Positions 17,287 to 25,577 of a stretch of 64,000 nucleotides of DNA are shown here, in pieces. The DNA is from Paraburkholderia bonniea (GTDB lineage Bacteria > Pseudomonadota > Gammaproteobacteria > Burkholderiales > Burkholderiaceae), in the NCBI RefSeq assembly GCF_009455625.1, contig NZ_QPEQ01000002.1, positions 124,001-188,000 of the forward strand, in the 5' to 3' direction. The notes beneath the pieces were generated by a model that saw only the letters and a program-made list of their open reading frames with translations, searched no databases and had not been told where the DNA came from. Position 1 is the stretch's first letter; every line of letters begins with the position of its first letter. A program made the translations under genes and the position numbers.

Positions 17287-18612
17287 ATGTTGTCCCAAGC
17301 AAAAAACGAACTCTTGACGAAAGTCGGCCCTGGCGAGCCCATGGGTGAGCTGCTGCGTCGCTACTGGATGCCGATTGCGGGCGTGAGCGAATTTGATGAG
17401 GTGGCGGTCAAGCCGGTGCGGCTGTTAGGCGAAGACCTCGTGCTGTACAAGGATTTGAGTGGCAACTTTGGCTTGATCGACCGCCAGTGTCCGCATCGCC
17501 GAGCCGATCTGGCTTACGGCTTCGTTGAAAAATGCGGGCTGCGCTGCAATTACCACGGCTGGCTGTATGAACAGGATGGCAAATGCGCTGAGCAGCCGTA
17601 TGAAGACGTCGCGCATCCACAGCTCAAGCTCAAGGAGCGAGTGAAGATCAAGGCGTATCCGGTGCAGGAAAAAGCGGGCATGTTGTGGGCTTATCTCGGG
17701 CCGCAGCCCGCGCCGCTGGTGCCGAACTGGGAGCCGTTTTCATGGGAAAACGGTTTTATGCAAATCGTGATCTCAGAAGTGCCGTGCAACTGGCTGCAAT
17801 GTCAGGAAAATTCGATTGATCCGATTCATTTCGAATGGATGCACAACAACTGGACCACTCGCCTGAATGGCGATACGGGCCCGTACTCTCCCACGCACAA
17901 ACAGCTCGATTTCGACGAATTCGAGTACGGCTTTATCTACAAGCGCCTGCGTGGCGATGCTGACGAAAATGATCCGCTCTGGTCAATTGGCCGGGTATGT
18001 CTGTGGCCGAATGCGTTTTTCCTTGGTGAGCATTTCGAATGGCGTGTGCCGATTGACGACTTCCGCACTCTCAGCGTGACCTGGGCGTTTACGCGGGTAC
18101 CGAAAGAAAGCGAGCCGTTCGTGCAGAAAAGTATTCCGACCTGGCATGGCCCGGTAACCGATCCGAAAACCGGCTTGTGGATCACCAGCCACGTGATGAA
18201 TCAGGATTTCGTCGCGTGGGCCGGGCAGGGGGTGATCGCTGACCGCACGAAGGAAAACCTTGGTAGCAGTGATCGCGGCATTGTGATGCTGCGGCGGCGC
18301 TTCTTCGAAGAGCTGGAAGTGATCGCCAATGGCGGCGAGCCGAAGGGCATCATCCGCGACCCCAAACTCAATGAGTCGGTAGAGTTGCCCATCGCAGCCC
18401 GGGCAACCTTCGTAGAAGGCATGACGCGTGCCGAAGTCGCTAACCATCCGCTCTGGCGGCATCATCTGAAGGACTTCCGCTTTCAGGCGGGGCAGCCTGA
18501 AAGTGTGCGGCGCGCGTTTCTTGAGGCGATGGGCATTGAGCCCGATGGTTCGCCATCACCTTCGCCTGTGGCGCAAGACGCAACACCGGTTACGACCGGT
18601 ACTGCCAGCTAG
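17287..18612 (+). CDS. Rieske non-heme iron aromatic oxygenase, alpha subunit
   Basis: 441 residues. The Rieske [2Fe-2S] ligands are C68-x-H70 and C87-x2-H90 (CPH and CNYH). The mononuclear iron site follows in QENSIDPIHFEWMH, with the bridging Asp and two His. Size and reductase type place it with the phthalate 4,5-dioxygenase/vanillate demethylase-like group that has no beta subunit. It should hydroxylate or O-demethylate an aromatic carboxylate. GGAG precedes the ATG, and the aldehyde dehydrogenase gene follows after 26 bases. The C-terminal tail is Ser/Pro/Thr-rich and not conserved. The substrate is unknown. Confidence 0.92.
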   Translation: MLSQAKNELLTKVGPGEPMGELLRRYWMPIAGVSEFDEVAVKPVRLLGEDLVLYKDLSGNFGLIDRQCPHRRADLAYGFVEKCGLRCNYHGWLYEQDGKCAEQPYEDVAHPQLKLKERVKIKAYPVQEKAGMLWAYLGPQPAPLVPNWEPFSWENGFMQIVISEVPCNWLQCQENSIDPIHFEWMHNNWTTRLNGDTGPYSPTHKQLDFDEFEYGFIYKRLRGDADENDPLWSIGRVCLWPNAFFLGEHFEWRVPIDDFRTLSVTWAFTRVPKESEPFVQKSIPTWHGPVTDPKTGLWITSHVMNQDFVAWAGQGVIADRTKENLGSSDRGIVMLRRRFFEELEVIANGGEPKGIIRDPKLNESVELPIAARATFVEGMTRAEVANHPLWRHHLKDFRFQAGQPESVRRAFLEAMGIEPDGSPSPSPVAQDATPVTTGTAS

Positions 18613-18638
18613 CCTGATCTGACTTATCGGAGACGCAG

Positions 18639-20087
18639 ATGCACAGCAAACACTACGACATCCCACTAGGGCTGTTCATCAATGGCGAATGGCGCACGAG
18701 CGGCCGTGCCACCCAGGCGGTCATCAACCCGGCTGACGAAACCGAACTGGCGCAATTGCCGCTGGCCACCGTGGCTGATCTGGACGACGCACTGGCGGCG
18801 GCCGCCAGCGGCTTTACAACATGGTCGCGGATGAGCGCGTTCGAGCGCTCAGGCATTCTGGAAAAAGCCGCGGCGCTGATGCACGAACGCGCTGAGCAGA
18901 TCGGCAAGCTCATGAGTTTCGAGCACGGCAAGTTGCTGGCCGATGGCTTGCAGGAAGCCCATAGCTCAGCCGATATCGTCAAATGGTTTGCCGAAGAAGG
19001 GCGGCGGGCATATGGCCGGATCGTGCCTGGGCCGCTGCCCGATTCACGCCAGTTGGTGCTGAAAGTGCCGGTTGGCCCAGTCGCGGCCTTCACTCCCTGG
19101 AACTTTCCGGTGCGGATTCCTGCGCGCACGGTGGCGGCTGCACTGGCGGCTGGGTGTTCAGTGATCCTGAAGGCGGCGGAAGAAACGCCCGGTTCCACCG
19201 TGGCGATGGTGCGTTGCTTCGAGGATGCCGGTGTGCCGCCAGGGGTGCTGAACCTGGTGTTCGGCGTGCCTGCGGACGTGTCTGCCTACCTGCTTGCATC
19301 GAATGTCATCAAGGCCGTGGCTTTCACTGGCTCGATTCCGGTGGGCAAACACCTGGCCAGCCTCGCCGCGCAAAACGGCCTGAAAAAACTGGTGATGGAG
19401 CTGGGCGGGCATGCACCGATGATCGTTTGCGATGACGCCGATGTGAAGCGCATCGCCACGCTAACCGCTACCGCCAAGTTCCGTCAGGCCGGTCAGGCAT
19501 GCATCTCACCTACGCGTTTTTATATCCAGCGCGGCGTGTACGGCGCGTTTGTCGAAACGTTCGTTGAGGTGGCCTCGAAGCTGAAACTCGGTTCGGCCTT
19601 CGAGCCCGGCGTGCAAGCCAGCCCTGTAGCGAATGCCCGGCGCCTGGCGGCGGCGGATGCTTTCGTCCAGGACGCGCTGGCGCATGGCGCACGGCTCGCA
19701 TTAGGCGGACACCGGCTCGAACGGCCAGGCTTCTTTTATGCGCCGACGGTGCTGGCCGATGTGCCAGAAAGCGCTCGCATCATGAATGAAGAACCCTTCG
19801 GCCCGGTCGTGCCCATCAGCGCGTTCGACACCATCGAAGAAGTGCTGACGCGCGCCAACCGGTTGGATTACGGCCTCGCAGCGTATGCCTTCACCGGCTC
19901 GGACCGGCGCGCGCTGCAACTGTCGAATGGCCTCGAAGCGGGAATGATCGGCATTAACAGCATGCTGGTGTCGGGCCCTGAAGTGCCGTTTGGCGGGGTC
20001 AAGGAAAGCGGCATTGGCTCAGAAAATGGCGTGGAAGGTTTGCAGGCGTATCTGGTGACCAAGTTCGTGCAGCAAGCCGTTTTGTAA
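18639..20087 (+). CDS. NAD(P)-dependent aldehyde dehydrogenase (succinate-semialdehyde dehydrogenase-like)
   Basis: 482 residues, full length for the family. It shows the cofactor-binding region FTPWNFPVRIPARTVAAALA, the FTGSIPVGK loop, the general-base Glu in MELGGHAPMIV, and the nucleophile Cys in QAGQACISPTRF. The overall pattern is GabD-like. In this locus it could oxidise an aromatic aldehyde (e.g. from side-chain or O-methyl oxidation) or a ring-cleavage semialdehyde, in place of LigC, which is absent. It is co-transcribed with the Rieske oxygenase (GGAG before the ATG). Confidence 0.9.
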   Translation: MHSKHYDIPLGLFINGEWRTSGRATQAVINPADETELAQLPLATVADLDDALAAAASGFTTWSRMSAFERSGILEKAAALMHERAEQIGKLMSFEHGKLLADGLQEAHSSADIVKWFAEEGRRAYGRIVPGPLPDSRQLVLKVPVGPVAAFTPWNFPVRIPARTVAAALAAGCSVILKAAEETPGSTVAMVRCFEDAGVPPGVLNLVFGVPADVSAYLLASNVIKAVAFTGSIPVGKHLASLAAQNGLKKLVMELGGHAPMIVCDDADVKRIATLTATAKFRQAGQACISPTRFYIQRGVYGAFVETFVEVASKLKLGSAFEPGVQASPVANARRLAAADAFVQDALAHGARLALGGHRLERPGFFYAPTVLADVPESARIMNEEPFGPVVPISAFDTIEEVLTRANRLDYGLAAYAFTGSDRRALQLSNGLEAGMIGINSMLVSGPEVPFGGVKESGIGSENGVEGLQAYLVTKFVQQAVL

Positions 20088-20167
20088 CGCTCTGCAAACC
20101 AGGCCTTTAGCGCCACTGGCGGTTGTTGGTTTTCTGCGCTCTGATGGCGAACCCTGGTAGGCAAACG

Positions 20168-20195
20168 CAATATAGTTATATATATTATAGTTAAG
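20168..20195. promoter_or_regulatory. AT-rich repeat element upstream of FadR paralogue 2, site 4
   Basis: TATAGTTA occurs at 20171-20178 and 20186-20193, 15 bp apart, within a 28-base run of almost only A and T. It stands about 77 bases before the regulator start. Confidence 0.48.
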
Positions 20196-20271
20196 TTTTG
20201 GCCCTCGGGGAGGCACGGTGCAGCCCGCAGCAGGTTTCAGGCATCCCCACGATTGCTTTACGTTCAGCCCC

Positions 20272-21111
20272 ATGACAGCCGTTCAAACGCGTCACGATGA
20301 GCAAGTCCCCGCCCTGGCTTCAGCCGCCTGGGAATCCGTACAAACGGAAAAACTGTCGTGGCGCATTGCTGCGCAAGTGCGCAGCGCGTTGTTCTCACAT
20401 CAGGTGAAAGCGGGGGATTTCCTGGGCAGCGAGGCTTCGCTGGCGCAGCAGTTCCATGTGAGCCGAACCGCCGCACGCGATGCCCTGCGCACGCTTGAAG
20501 CCGTGGGCATTGTAGAAATTCGCATGGGTGCTAAAGGCGGTGCATGGATCGCCGGGGCCAATCCCGAGCGCTTTGCTGATGCGCTCTCGATTCAGCTCAG
20601 CTTGATGGGTGCGAGTGCGGCGGAAGTCTTCGAAGCACAAATGGCGCTCGAAGTGCTGGCCGCCGAGAAGGCTGCCGAAGGGCTGACGCCCCAGCAGCGT
20701 GACGCGCTGGAAGCCGCGTTGCATGCCGTTGATGCTGCGCGGACGCAACTCGACACTTTTACCGAAGCCTCGCTGCGGTTTCATGAAGCGCTGGTTGCAG
20801 CGTCGGGCAACCGGTTGTTGCTGGCCCAGTTCAAGGCGCTGCGTTTCATGCTGACGCCATTGCTGGCGACCTATACCAGTGCGGCGACCGCTGCGCGTGT
20901 GGTGGCCTCGCATCGGCTTTTGTTTGAAGCGGTGTGCCGCGGTGAGGTGGCTTTAGCGCGGCAATTGATGCGTGCTCGAATCGAAGTGGTGCGCACCAGC
21001 TTTCTTCCGCTGTGGCCGGAACGTATGCCGCATACGCCAGGTGCAGCTTTGAGCGTGCGCCGCGCCAGTCAGGGCGATGACCCGGCAGTCCAGCGCAATA
21101 ACCCGGCGTAG
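20272..21111 (+). CDS. FadR/GntR-family regulator (paralogue 2)
   Basis: 279 residues from ATG 20272; an in-frame ATG at 20218 would add 18 residues unlike the family. The winged helix (LSWRIAAQVRSALFSHQVKA, VSRTAARDALRTLEAVGIVE) and FCD domain (SLRFHEALVAASGNRLLLAQ) are nearly superimposable on the protein encoded at 14858. The C-terminal ~30 residues are an extra, low-conservation tail. It stands between the oxygenase/aldehyde dehydrogenase pair and the ring-cleavage genes. Two such paralogues in one locus suggest two effectors or two levels of the pathway. Confidence 0.9.
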   Translation: MTAVQTRHDEQVPALASAAWESVQTEKLSWRIAAQVRSALFSHQVKAGDFLGSEASLAQQFHVSRTAARDALRTLEAVGIVEIRMGAKGGAWIAGANPERFADALSIQLSLMGASAAEVFEAQMALEVLAAEKAAEGLTPQQRDALEAALHAVDAARTQLDTFTEASLRFHEALVAASGNRLLLAQFKALRFMLTPLLATYTSAATAARVVASHRLLFEAVCRGEVALARQLMRARIEVVRTSFLPLWPERMPHTPGAALSVRRASQGDDPAVQRNNPA

Positions 21112-21185
21112 TAACTCAGAACCACACCGCATCGAACAGCACCGCACAGCATCTAACCCACAAACATAAACCGACGGAGACACTC

Positions 21186-22205
21186 ATGATTATTGATGCG
21201 CACGCGCACGTCACAGCCCCCGATTCCCTCTATGTGTGGAAGTCTGGCCTTGTATCCCATCGCGGTGCACATGGCCGGGGCAGCGCGCAGATCAGCGACG
21301 ACGAAATGCTCGCGGTGCTCAACGCACCCACCTTCGGCACTAAATCGCACATCGAGCAATTGCGCGACATCGGTACTGACCTGCAACTGATTTCGCCGCG
21401 TCCGTACCAGATGATGCACAGCGAAAAGCCAGCAAAAATCGTCCACTGGTTTACGGAAGAAACCAACGACATCATTGCCCAGCAAGCGCGCCTCGTGCCG
21501 CAGACGTTTCGTGGCGTGGGCGGTTTGCCGCAGGCGTATGGCGAACCCATCAGCCGTTGTCTGCCTGAGCTTGAGCGCTGCATCAAGGAGCTTGGTCTGG
21601 TCGGCGTGCTGCTCAACACAGATCCAAGCGAAGGCCTGGCCACCAATGACGTGCCCGATCTGGGCAGCGAATACTGGTATCCGCTGTACGAAAAGCTGGT
21701 GGAGCTCGATGTGCCAGCCTATCTGCATTCGGCGGGCTGCCGTTCAGAGCGGCATAACTACTCGCTGCACTTCATCAACGAAGAAACGATTGCAGTGATG
21801 GCGCTGGCGCGTTCGCGTGTGTTTAAAGATTTCCCGCAGCTGAAGATCGTTGTGTCGCACGGCGGTGGCGCGGTGCCGTATCAGTTTGGCCGCTTCCAGG
21901 CACCGTCGCTGCGCCCTGGACGTGCTAGCGAGCCGTTTCTCGACAGCTTGCGCCGGCTCTATTACGACACCGTGCTGTATTCGGAAGAAGCGTTGCGTCT
22001 GTTGATTAAAACCGTTGGCGCGGATCGCTGCATTTTTGGTGCGGAGCGTCCTGGGGTGGGCACGGTGCAAGACCCGCAGACCGGCCGCTGGCTCGACGAT
22101 ATCCGCCCGGTGATCGAAAACTTCGAATGGCTGAGCGCGGTGGAGAAACAGCAGATCTTCTCGGGCAATGCGCGCAAGGTGTTCCGCCTTGATTTGCCGG
22201 CGTGA
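21186..22205 (+). CDS. Amidohydrolase-family hydratase/decarboxylase, LigJ-like
   Basis: 339 residues of the ACMSD/LigJ branch of the amidohydrolase superfamily. Likely metal ligands are H6 and H8 (DAHAH), H181 (YLHSAG) and H225 (VSHGGGAVPYQFGRF); the last acidic position is Glu287 in FGAERPG rather than Asp. Glu there, and the HGGGAVPY-GRF stretch, resemble 4-oxalomesaconate hydratase LigJ, which hydrates the product of protocatechuate/gallate 4,5-cleavage before aldol cleavage by an RraA-type enzyme. LigB-like and RraA genes follow directly, supporting that role. A decarboxylase activity cannot be excluded. Confidence 0.82.
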   Translation: MIIDAHAHVTAPDSLYVWKSGLVSHRGAHGRGSAQISDDEMLAVLNAPTFGTKSHIEQLRDIGTDLQLISPRPYQMMHSEKPAKIVHWFTEETNDIIAQQARLVPQTFRGVGGLPQAYGEPISRCLPELERCIKELGLVGVLLNTDPSEGLATNDVPDLGSEYWYPLYEKLVELDVPAYLHSAGCRSERHNYSLHFINEETIAVMALARSRVFKDFPQLKIVVSHGGGAVPYQFGRFQAPSLRPGRASEPFLDSLRRLYYDTVLYSEEALRLLIKTVGADRCIFGAERPGVGTVQDPQTGRWLDDIRPVIENFEWLSAVEKQQIFSGNARKVFRLDLPA

Positions 22206-22287
22206 GTGCCTTTTGTACTGCGCGCTGGATAACAACATCGTTAGGCATCTTGAGTTAATAAATTAGTTAAACCCGCAGGAGAACCGC

Positions 22288-23295
22288 ATGGCGACGATCG
22301 TCGGTGCGTTTGCAGCTTCACATGGCCCTTTGCTGTCGATGCCGCCTGAGTTGTGGCATTTGCGTGCAGGTGCGGACATGAAAAATCCATCGCACTGGTT
22401 TCAGGGGCGGGCGTACAGCTATGCCGAACTGCTCGAAGCGCGTGCTCCCGGTTTTGCTGACGCGGTGACGCAAGCGCAAATGCAGGCGCGTTTCGCCGCG
22501 TGCCAGGTGGCGCTGGATACGCTGGCCGAGCGTTTTGCCGCTGTTCAGGCTGATCTGGTGCTGGTGCTGGGCAACGATCAGCGCGAAGTGTTCAAGGATG
22601 ACCTGACGCCCGCGCTCACGCTGTACAGCGGCGCGCAGATCGACAACATCGCGTTGTCCGAAGCGCAGCGGCTGCGCTTGCCGCCAGGTGTCGCTGAAGC
22701 GGAAGACGGCCATTGCCCACCGGAAGGTGCGGTTTATCCAGGCGCACCGGCGCATGCATTGCAGCTGGCCGCCGCGTTGTGCGATGCGGGTTTTGATCCA
22801 GCCGTGTCGCACCGTCTGCCGCAAGGCGAGGATCGGCAGCACGGCATTCCGCATGCGTTTGGTTTTGTTTATCGCCGGGTGATGCGCGATGCGCCACCGC
22901 CCTCGGTGCCGCTCTTTTTGAACGTCGGCGTCGCGCCGAATCAGCCACGCGTGGCGCGCTGCCTGGCGCTGGGGCATGCGCTGGGCGCTGCGCTCAAAAG
23001 CCTGCCCGATGAGTTGCGGGTAGCGGTGGTGGCTTCGGGTGGGATGAGCCATTTCGTGGTTGATGAAGCGCTCGACCAGATGGTGTTGCAGGCGCTGGCG
23101 CAAGGTGATGAAGCGACGCTGTGCGGCATCGCGGAGCCGTACTTCAACGGCAATACCGCTGAGATCAAAAGCTGGCTGCCGCTGGTGGGCATTGCGCAAA
23201 GCGCTGGACTGACGATGAACCTGATCGACTACGTGGCGTGCTACCGCTCGCCAGCGGGGACTGGCTCGGGCATGGCCTTCGCTAGCTGGAGCTAG
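22288..23295 (+). CDS. LigB-domain (class III extradiol dioxygenase-like) protein with altered metal site
   Basis: 335 residues, a single LigB domain without a LigA part. By comparison with protocatechuate 4,5-dioxygenase LigB, H12 (AASHGPLL), H185 (RQHGIPH), H255 (GGMSHFVVDE) and E292 (NTAEIKSW) match ligand or catalytic positions. The expected second iron-ligand His is Gln98 in VLGNDQREVF. Thus it may bind metal differently, cleave a different substrate, or not be a dioxygenase. AGGAG precedes the ATG, and the gene lies between the LigJ-like and RraA genes. The family is clear; the reaction is not. Confidence 0.8.
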   Translation: MATIVGAFAASHGPLLSMPPELWHLRAGADMKNPSHWFQGRAYSYAELLEARAPGFADAVTQAQMQARFAACQVALDTLAERFAAVQADLVLVLGNDQREVFKDDLTPALTLYSGAQIDNIALSEAQRLRLPPGVAEAEDGHCPPEGAVYPGAPAHALQLAAALCDAGFDPAVSHRLPQGEDRQHGIPHAFGFVYRRVMRDAPPPSVPLFLNVGVAPNQPRVARCLALGHALGAALKSLPDELRVAVVASGGMSHFVVDEALDQMVLQALAQGDEATLCGIAEPYFNGNTAEIKSWLPLVGIAQSAGLTMNLIDYVACYRSPAGTGSGMAFASWS

Positions 23296-23410
23296 CGCTA
23301 GCGCCGGATGAGCGCTGGACGAAGCCGGATTCATGTCATGCCAAGTCACGCAAAAGTCACGCAAAACCACATCAAGTCACACAAAAACTGAAGCACAGGA
23401 GATGGGCAAC

Positions 23411-24118
23411 ATGCAGCAACAAGCGCAACAAGACGACTACACCCGACGCCTGAAGCGGCTTGACTGCTGCGCGGTCTCGGACGCGCTCGACAAGCTCGGG
23501 CTGCCAGGAACCGTAACCGGCTTGCCCCAGCGTTCGGGCTCGCAGCGTATCGCGGGCCGCGCCGTCACGGTCAAGCTGGTCGAAGCCAAAGCCCATGCCG
23601 TGGCGCTCGCCGCTGCCCCTGCTACGAACGGCGCACCGCGTCATCTGGGCACCACGGCGGTCGAATTCGCTGGGCCCGGGGACGTGATTGTGGTGGAGCA
23701 GCGCACCGGGCTGGATGCTGGCAGTTGGGGCGGAATTTTGTCGCTGGGCGCTTCGCTGCGCGGCATAGAAGGCGTGATTGCAGATGGCCCGGTGCGCGAT
23801 ATCGACGAAGCCAGGCAATACGAATTTCCGGTGTTCGCCCGCGCCTTGACCGCATTTACTGCCCGCAACCGTGTCGCGGAAGCCGGCACCAATGTGCCGG
23901 TCAACGTCGGCTCAGTCAGCGTGCAGCCAGGTGACTACGTGATTGCCGACAACAGCGCGGTGATCTTCATTGCCGCGCAGGAGATCGAGCGCGTGCTAGC
24001 CGCCGCCGAGCAGATCGCGGGCAAGGAAGCCGCGATGGCGAAAAAGCTGTTGAACGGTGTGCCGATTGCTCAGGTGATGGGCGCGGATTACGAATACATG
24101 CTGGAAAACCACGGATAA
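23411..24118 (+). CDS. RraA-family aldolase-like protein, paralogue 1
   Basis: 235 residues from ATG 23411, chosen because AGGAG lies nine bases upstream; earlier ATGs (23333, 23402) are poorly placed. RraA-type folds include 4-hydroxy-4-methyl-2-oxoglutarate / 4-carboxy-4-hydroxy-2-oxoadipate aldolases. Arg129-Asp130 (ADGPVRD) match the catalytic Arg and metal-binding Asp of those enzymes. The acidic residue 21 places before the Arg, Asp102 in the Pseudomonas putida enzyme, is Gly108 here (SWGGIL). It may be a degenerate or regulatory subunit. The second paralogue begins 3 bases after its stop. Confidence 0.85.
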   Translation: MQQQAQQDDYTRRLKRLDCCAVSDALDKLGLPGTVTGLPQRSGSQRIAGRAVTVKLVEAKAHAVALAAAPATNGAPRHLGTTAVEFAGPGDVIVVEQRTGLDAGSWGGILSLGASLRGIEGVIADGPVRDIDEARQYEFPVFARALTAFTARNRVAEAGTNVPVNVGSVSVQPGDYVIADNSAVIFIAAQEIERVLAAAEQIAGKEAAMAKKLLNGVPIAQVMGADYEYMLENHG

Positions 24119-24121
24119 ATC

Positions 24122-24772
24122 ATGAGCGATACGAATGCAGCACGCGCCCAGCGCCTCGATACGGCGACCTTGAGCGACGCTTTGGATCGGCTGGGCATCG
24201 TTGGCCAGTGCACCGGAATCAAACCACGCGACCCGTCTTTCAAGCTATGCGGCCGGGCTTTTACGATTCTCTACGGCCCGCCTTCGACGCCGCCAGGCAC
24301 GGTGGGCGATTACATCGACGACGTGCCGGAAGGGGGCGTGGTGGTGCTCGATAACGCAGGCCGTGAGGACTGCACCGTGTGGGGCGACATCCTCACGGAG
24401 ATCGCGCACCGGCGCAAGATTGCGGGCACGGTGATTGACGGCATCTGCCGCGATGTCAGCCTGTGCCTGTCGCTGGGTTATCCGGTGTTTAGCAAGGGGC
24501 ACTGGATGCGCACCGGCAAAGACCGGGTGCAGGTAGAGAGCACCCAGGTGCCAGTGAATATCGGTCATGTGCGCGTCACACCAGGGGATTTGCTGATTGG
24601 TGATGCGGACGGTGTGATCGTGATTCCGCAAGCGCACGAAGCACGCGTGCTGGCTGCGGCTGAAGAAATTCACGAGGCGGAAAACGCGATCCGTGCCGCC
24701 GCCCGCGAGGGAATGAGGCTGGACGAGGCCCGGGCACAGCACCGCTATCACGCGTTGCAAACCAAGACTTAA
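24122..24772 (+). CDS. RraA-family aldolase, paralogue 2
   Basis: 216 residues. It keeps the full set expected of a working HMG/CHA-type aldolase: Asp89 (VWGDIL), Arg110-Asp111 (IDGICRD) with 21-residue spacing, and a glycine-rich substrate loop. It would split 4-carboxy-4-hydroxy-2-oxoadipate or a similar product into pyruvate/oxaloacetate and an oxo acid. It is packed tightly after paralogue 1, with a 73-base gap before paralogue 3. Oxaloacetate decarboxylase side activity is common in the family. Confidence 0.87.
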   Translation: MSDTNAARAQRLDTATLSDALDRLGIVGQCTGIKPRDPSFKLCGRAFTILYGPPSTPPGTVGDYIDDVPEGGVVVLDNAGREDCTVWGDILTEIAHRRKIAGTVIDGICRDVSLCLSLGYPVFSKGHWMRTGKDRVQVESTQVPVNIGHVRVTPGDLLIGDADGVIVIPQAHEARVLAAAEEIHEAENAIRAAAREGMRLDEARAQHRYHALQTKT

Positions 24773-24845
24773 GCCCTGACCCATGGCCCATGGCGCACCC
24801 GCCGCAGGTGGCGGGTCCATATCAAGTTATCCATCAGGAGACACC

Positions 24846-25514
24846 ATGCCGTATCCCTTCATCGAGTCGCCGCTAGTGAGCGCCGCCATCGAGCGGCCCG
24901 CTGCTGCCGTGATCGACATTGCTCGCGCTTTCCCCACGGCGACCTTGCTGGAAGCCGCGAACAAGACTGGCGCGTTGCCTTCCGCGATCAAGCCAGTGAG
25001 CTCGACGTTCCGCGTCTGTGGCCCGGCCGTCACGGTGCATTCGCCGCCAGGCGACAACCTGTGGTTGCATCGGGCGATGGTCGTGGCGCAGCCGGGTGAT
25101 GTGCTGGTGGTGTACACCAGCGATTTTCATGAAGCGGGCTATTGGGGCGAAGTGATGTCCACGGCGGCTAAAGAGCGTGGCATCGCTGGCCTCGTGATCG
25201 ACGGCTGCGTGCGCGATGCGGATTTACTGGCGCAGATTGGCTTCCCGGTGTTCGCGCGTGGCCTGTGCATTCGCGGCACGACCAAAGATTTCGGCGCGCG
25301 CGGCTGGATCAATCATCCGGTGCGGATAGGGGACGTGCCGGTGCGTGCTGGCGATCTGGTGGTGGGTGATGCGGATGGCGTAGTGGTGCTGGCGCAGGAA
25401 ATGCTGGGCGCAACCCTGCGCGCAGCGCGTGAGCGCGAAGACCTCGAAGCGCAGATACTGGAGCGCATTACGGCGGGCGAGCTGACCCTCGATATTTACG
25501 GCTGGAATCGCTAG
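24846..25514 (+). CDS. RraA-family aldolase, paralogue 3
   Basis: 222 residues from ATG 24846, preceded by CAGGAG; the in-frame ATG at 24783 gives a Gly/Ser-rich extension and is rejected. Glu102 (YWGEVM) and Arg123-Asp124 (IDGCVRD) fill the metal/catalytic positions, so it should be active. The N-terminus (about 1-30) is longer than in paralogue 2 and resembles the family's other sub-branch (VIDIARAFPTATLLEAANK). The three genes in a row probably arose by old duplications, as their sequences differ widely outside the core. Confidence 0.87.
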   Translation: MPYPFIESPLVSAAIERPAAAVIDIARAFPTATLLEAANKTGALPSAIKPVSSTFRVCGPAVTVHSPPGDNLWLHRAMVVAQPGDVLVVYTSDFHEAGYWGEVMSTAAKERGIAGLVIDGCVRDADLLAQIGFPVFARGLCIRGTTKDFGARGWINHPVRIGDVPVRAGDLVVGDADGVVVLAQEMLGATLRAAREREDLEAQILERITAGELTLDIYGWNR

Positions 25515-25577
25515 ACGCTCCGGCACCGCGCAGCGACAGCGCGCAACACCTCACATCTGGAATCTGGAGCCACTGTA

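Noticed and set aside
22318-23370. 350-codon minus-strand frame opposite the LigB-like gene
   Set aside because: His/Arg/Gln-rich shadow; the plus-strand LigB fold with conserved His and Glu residues is convincing.
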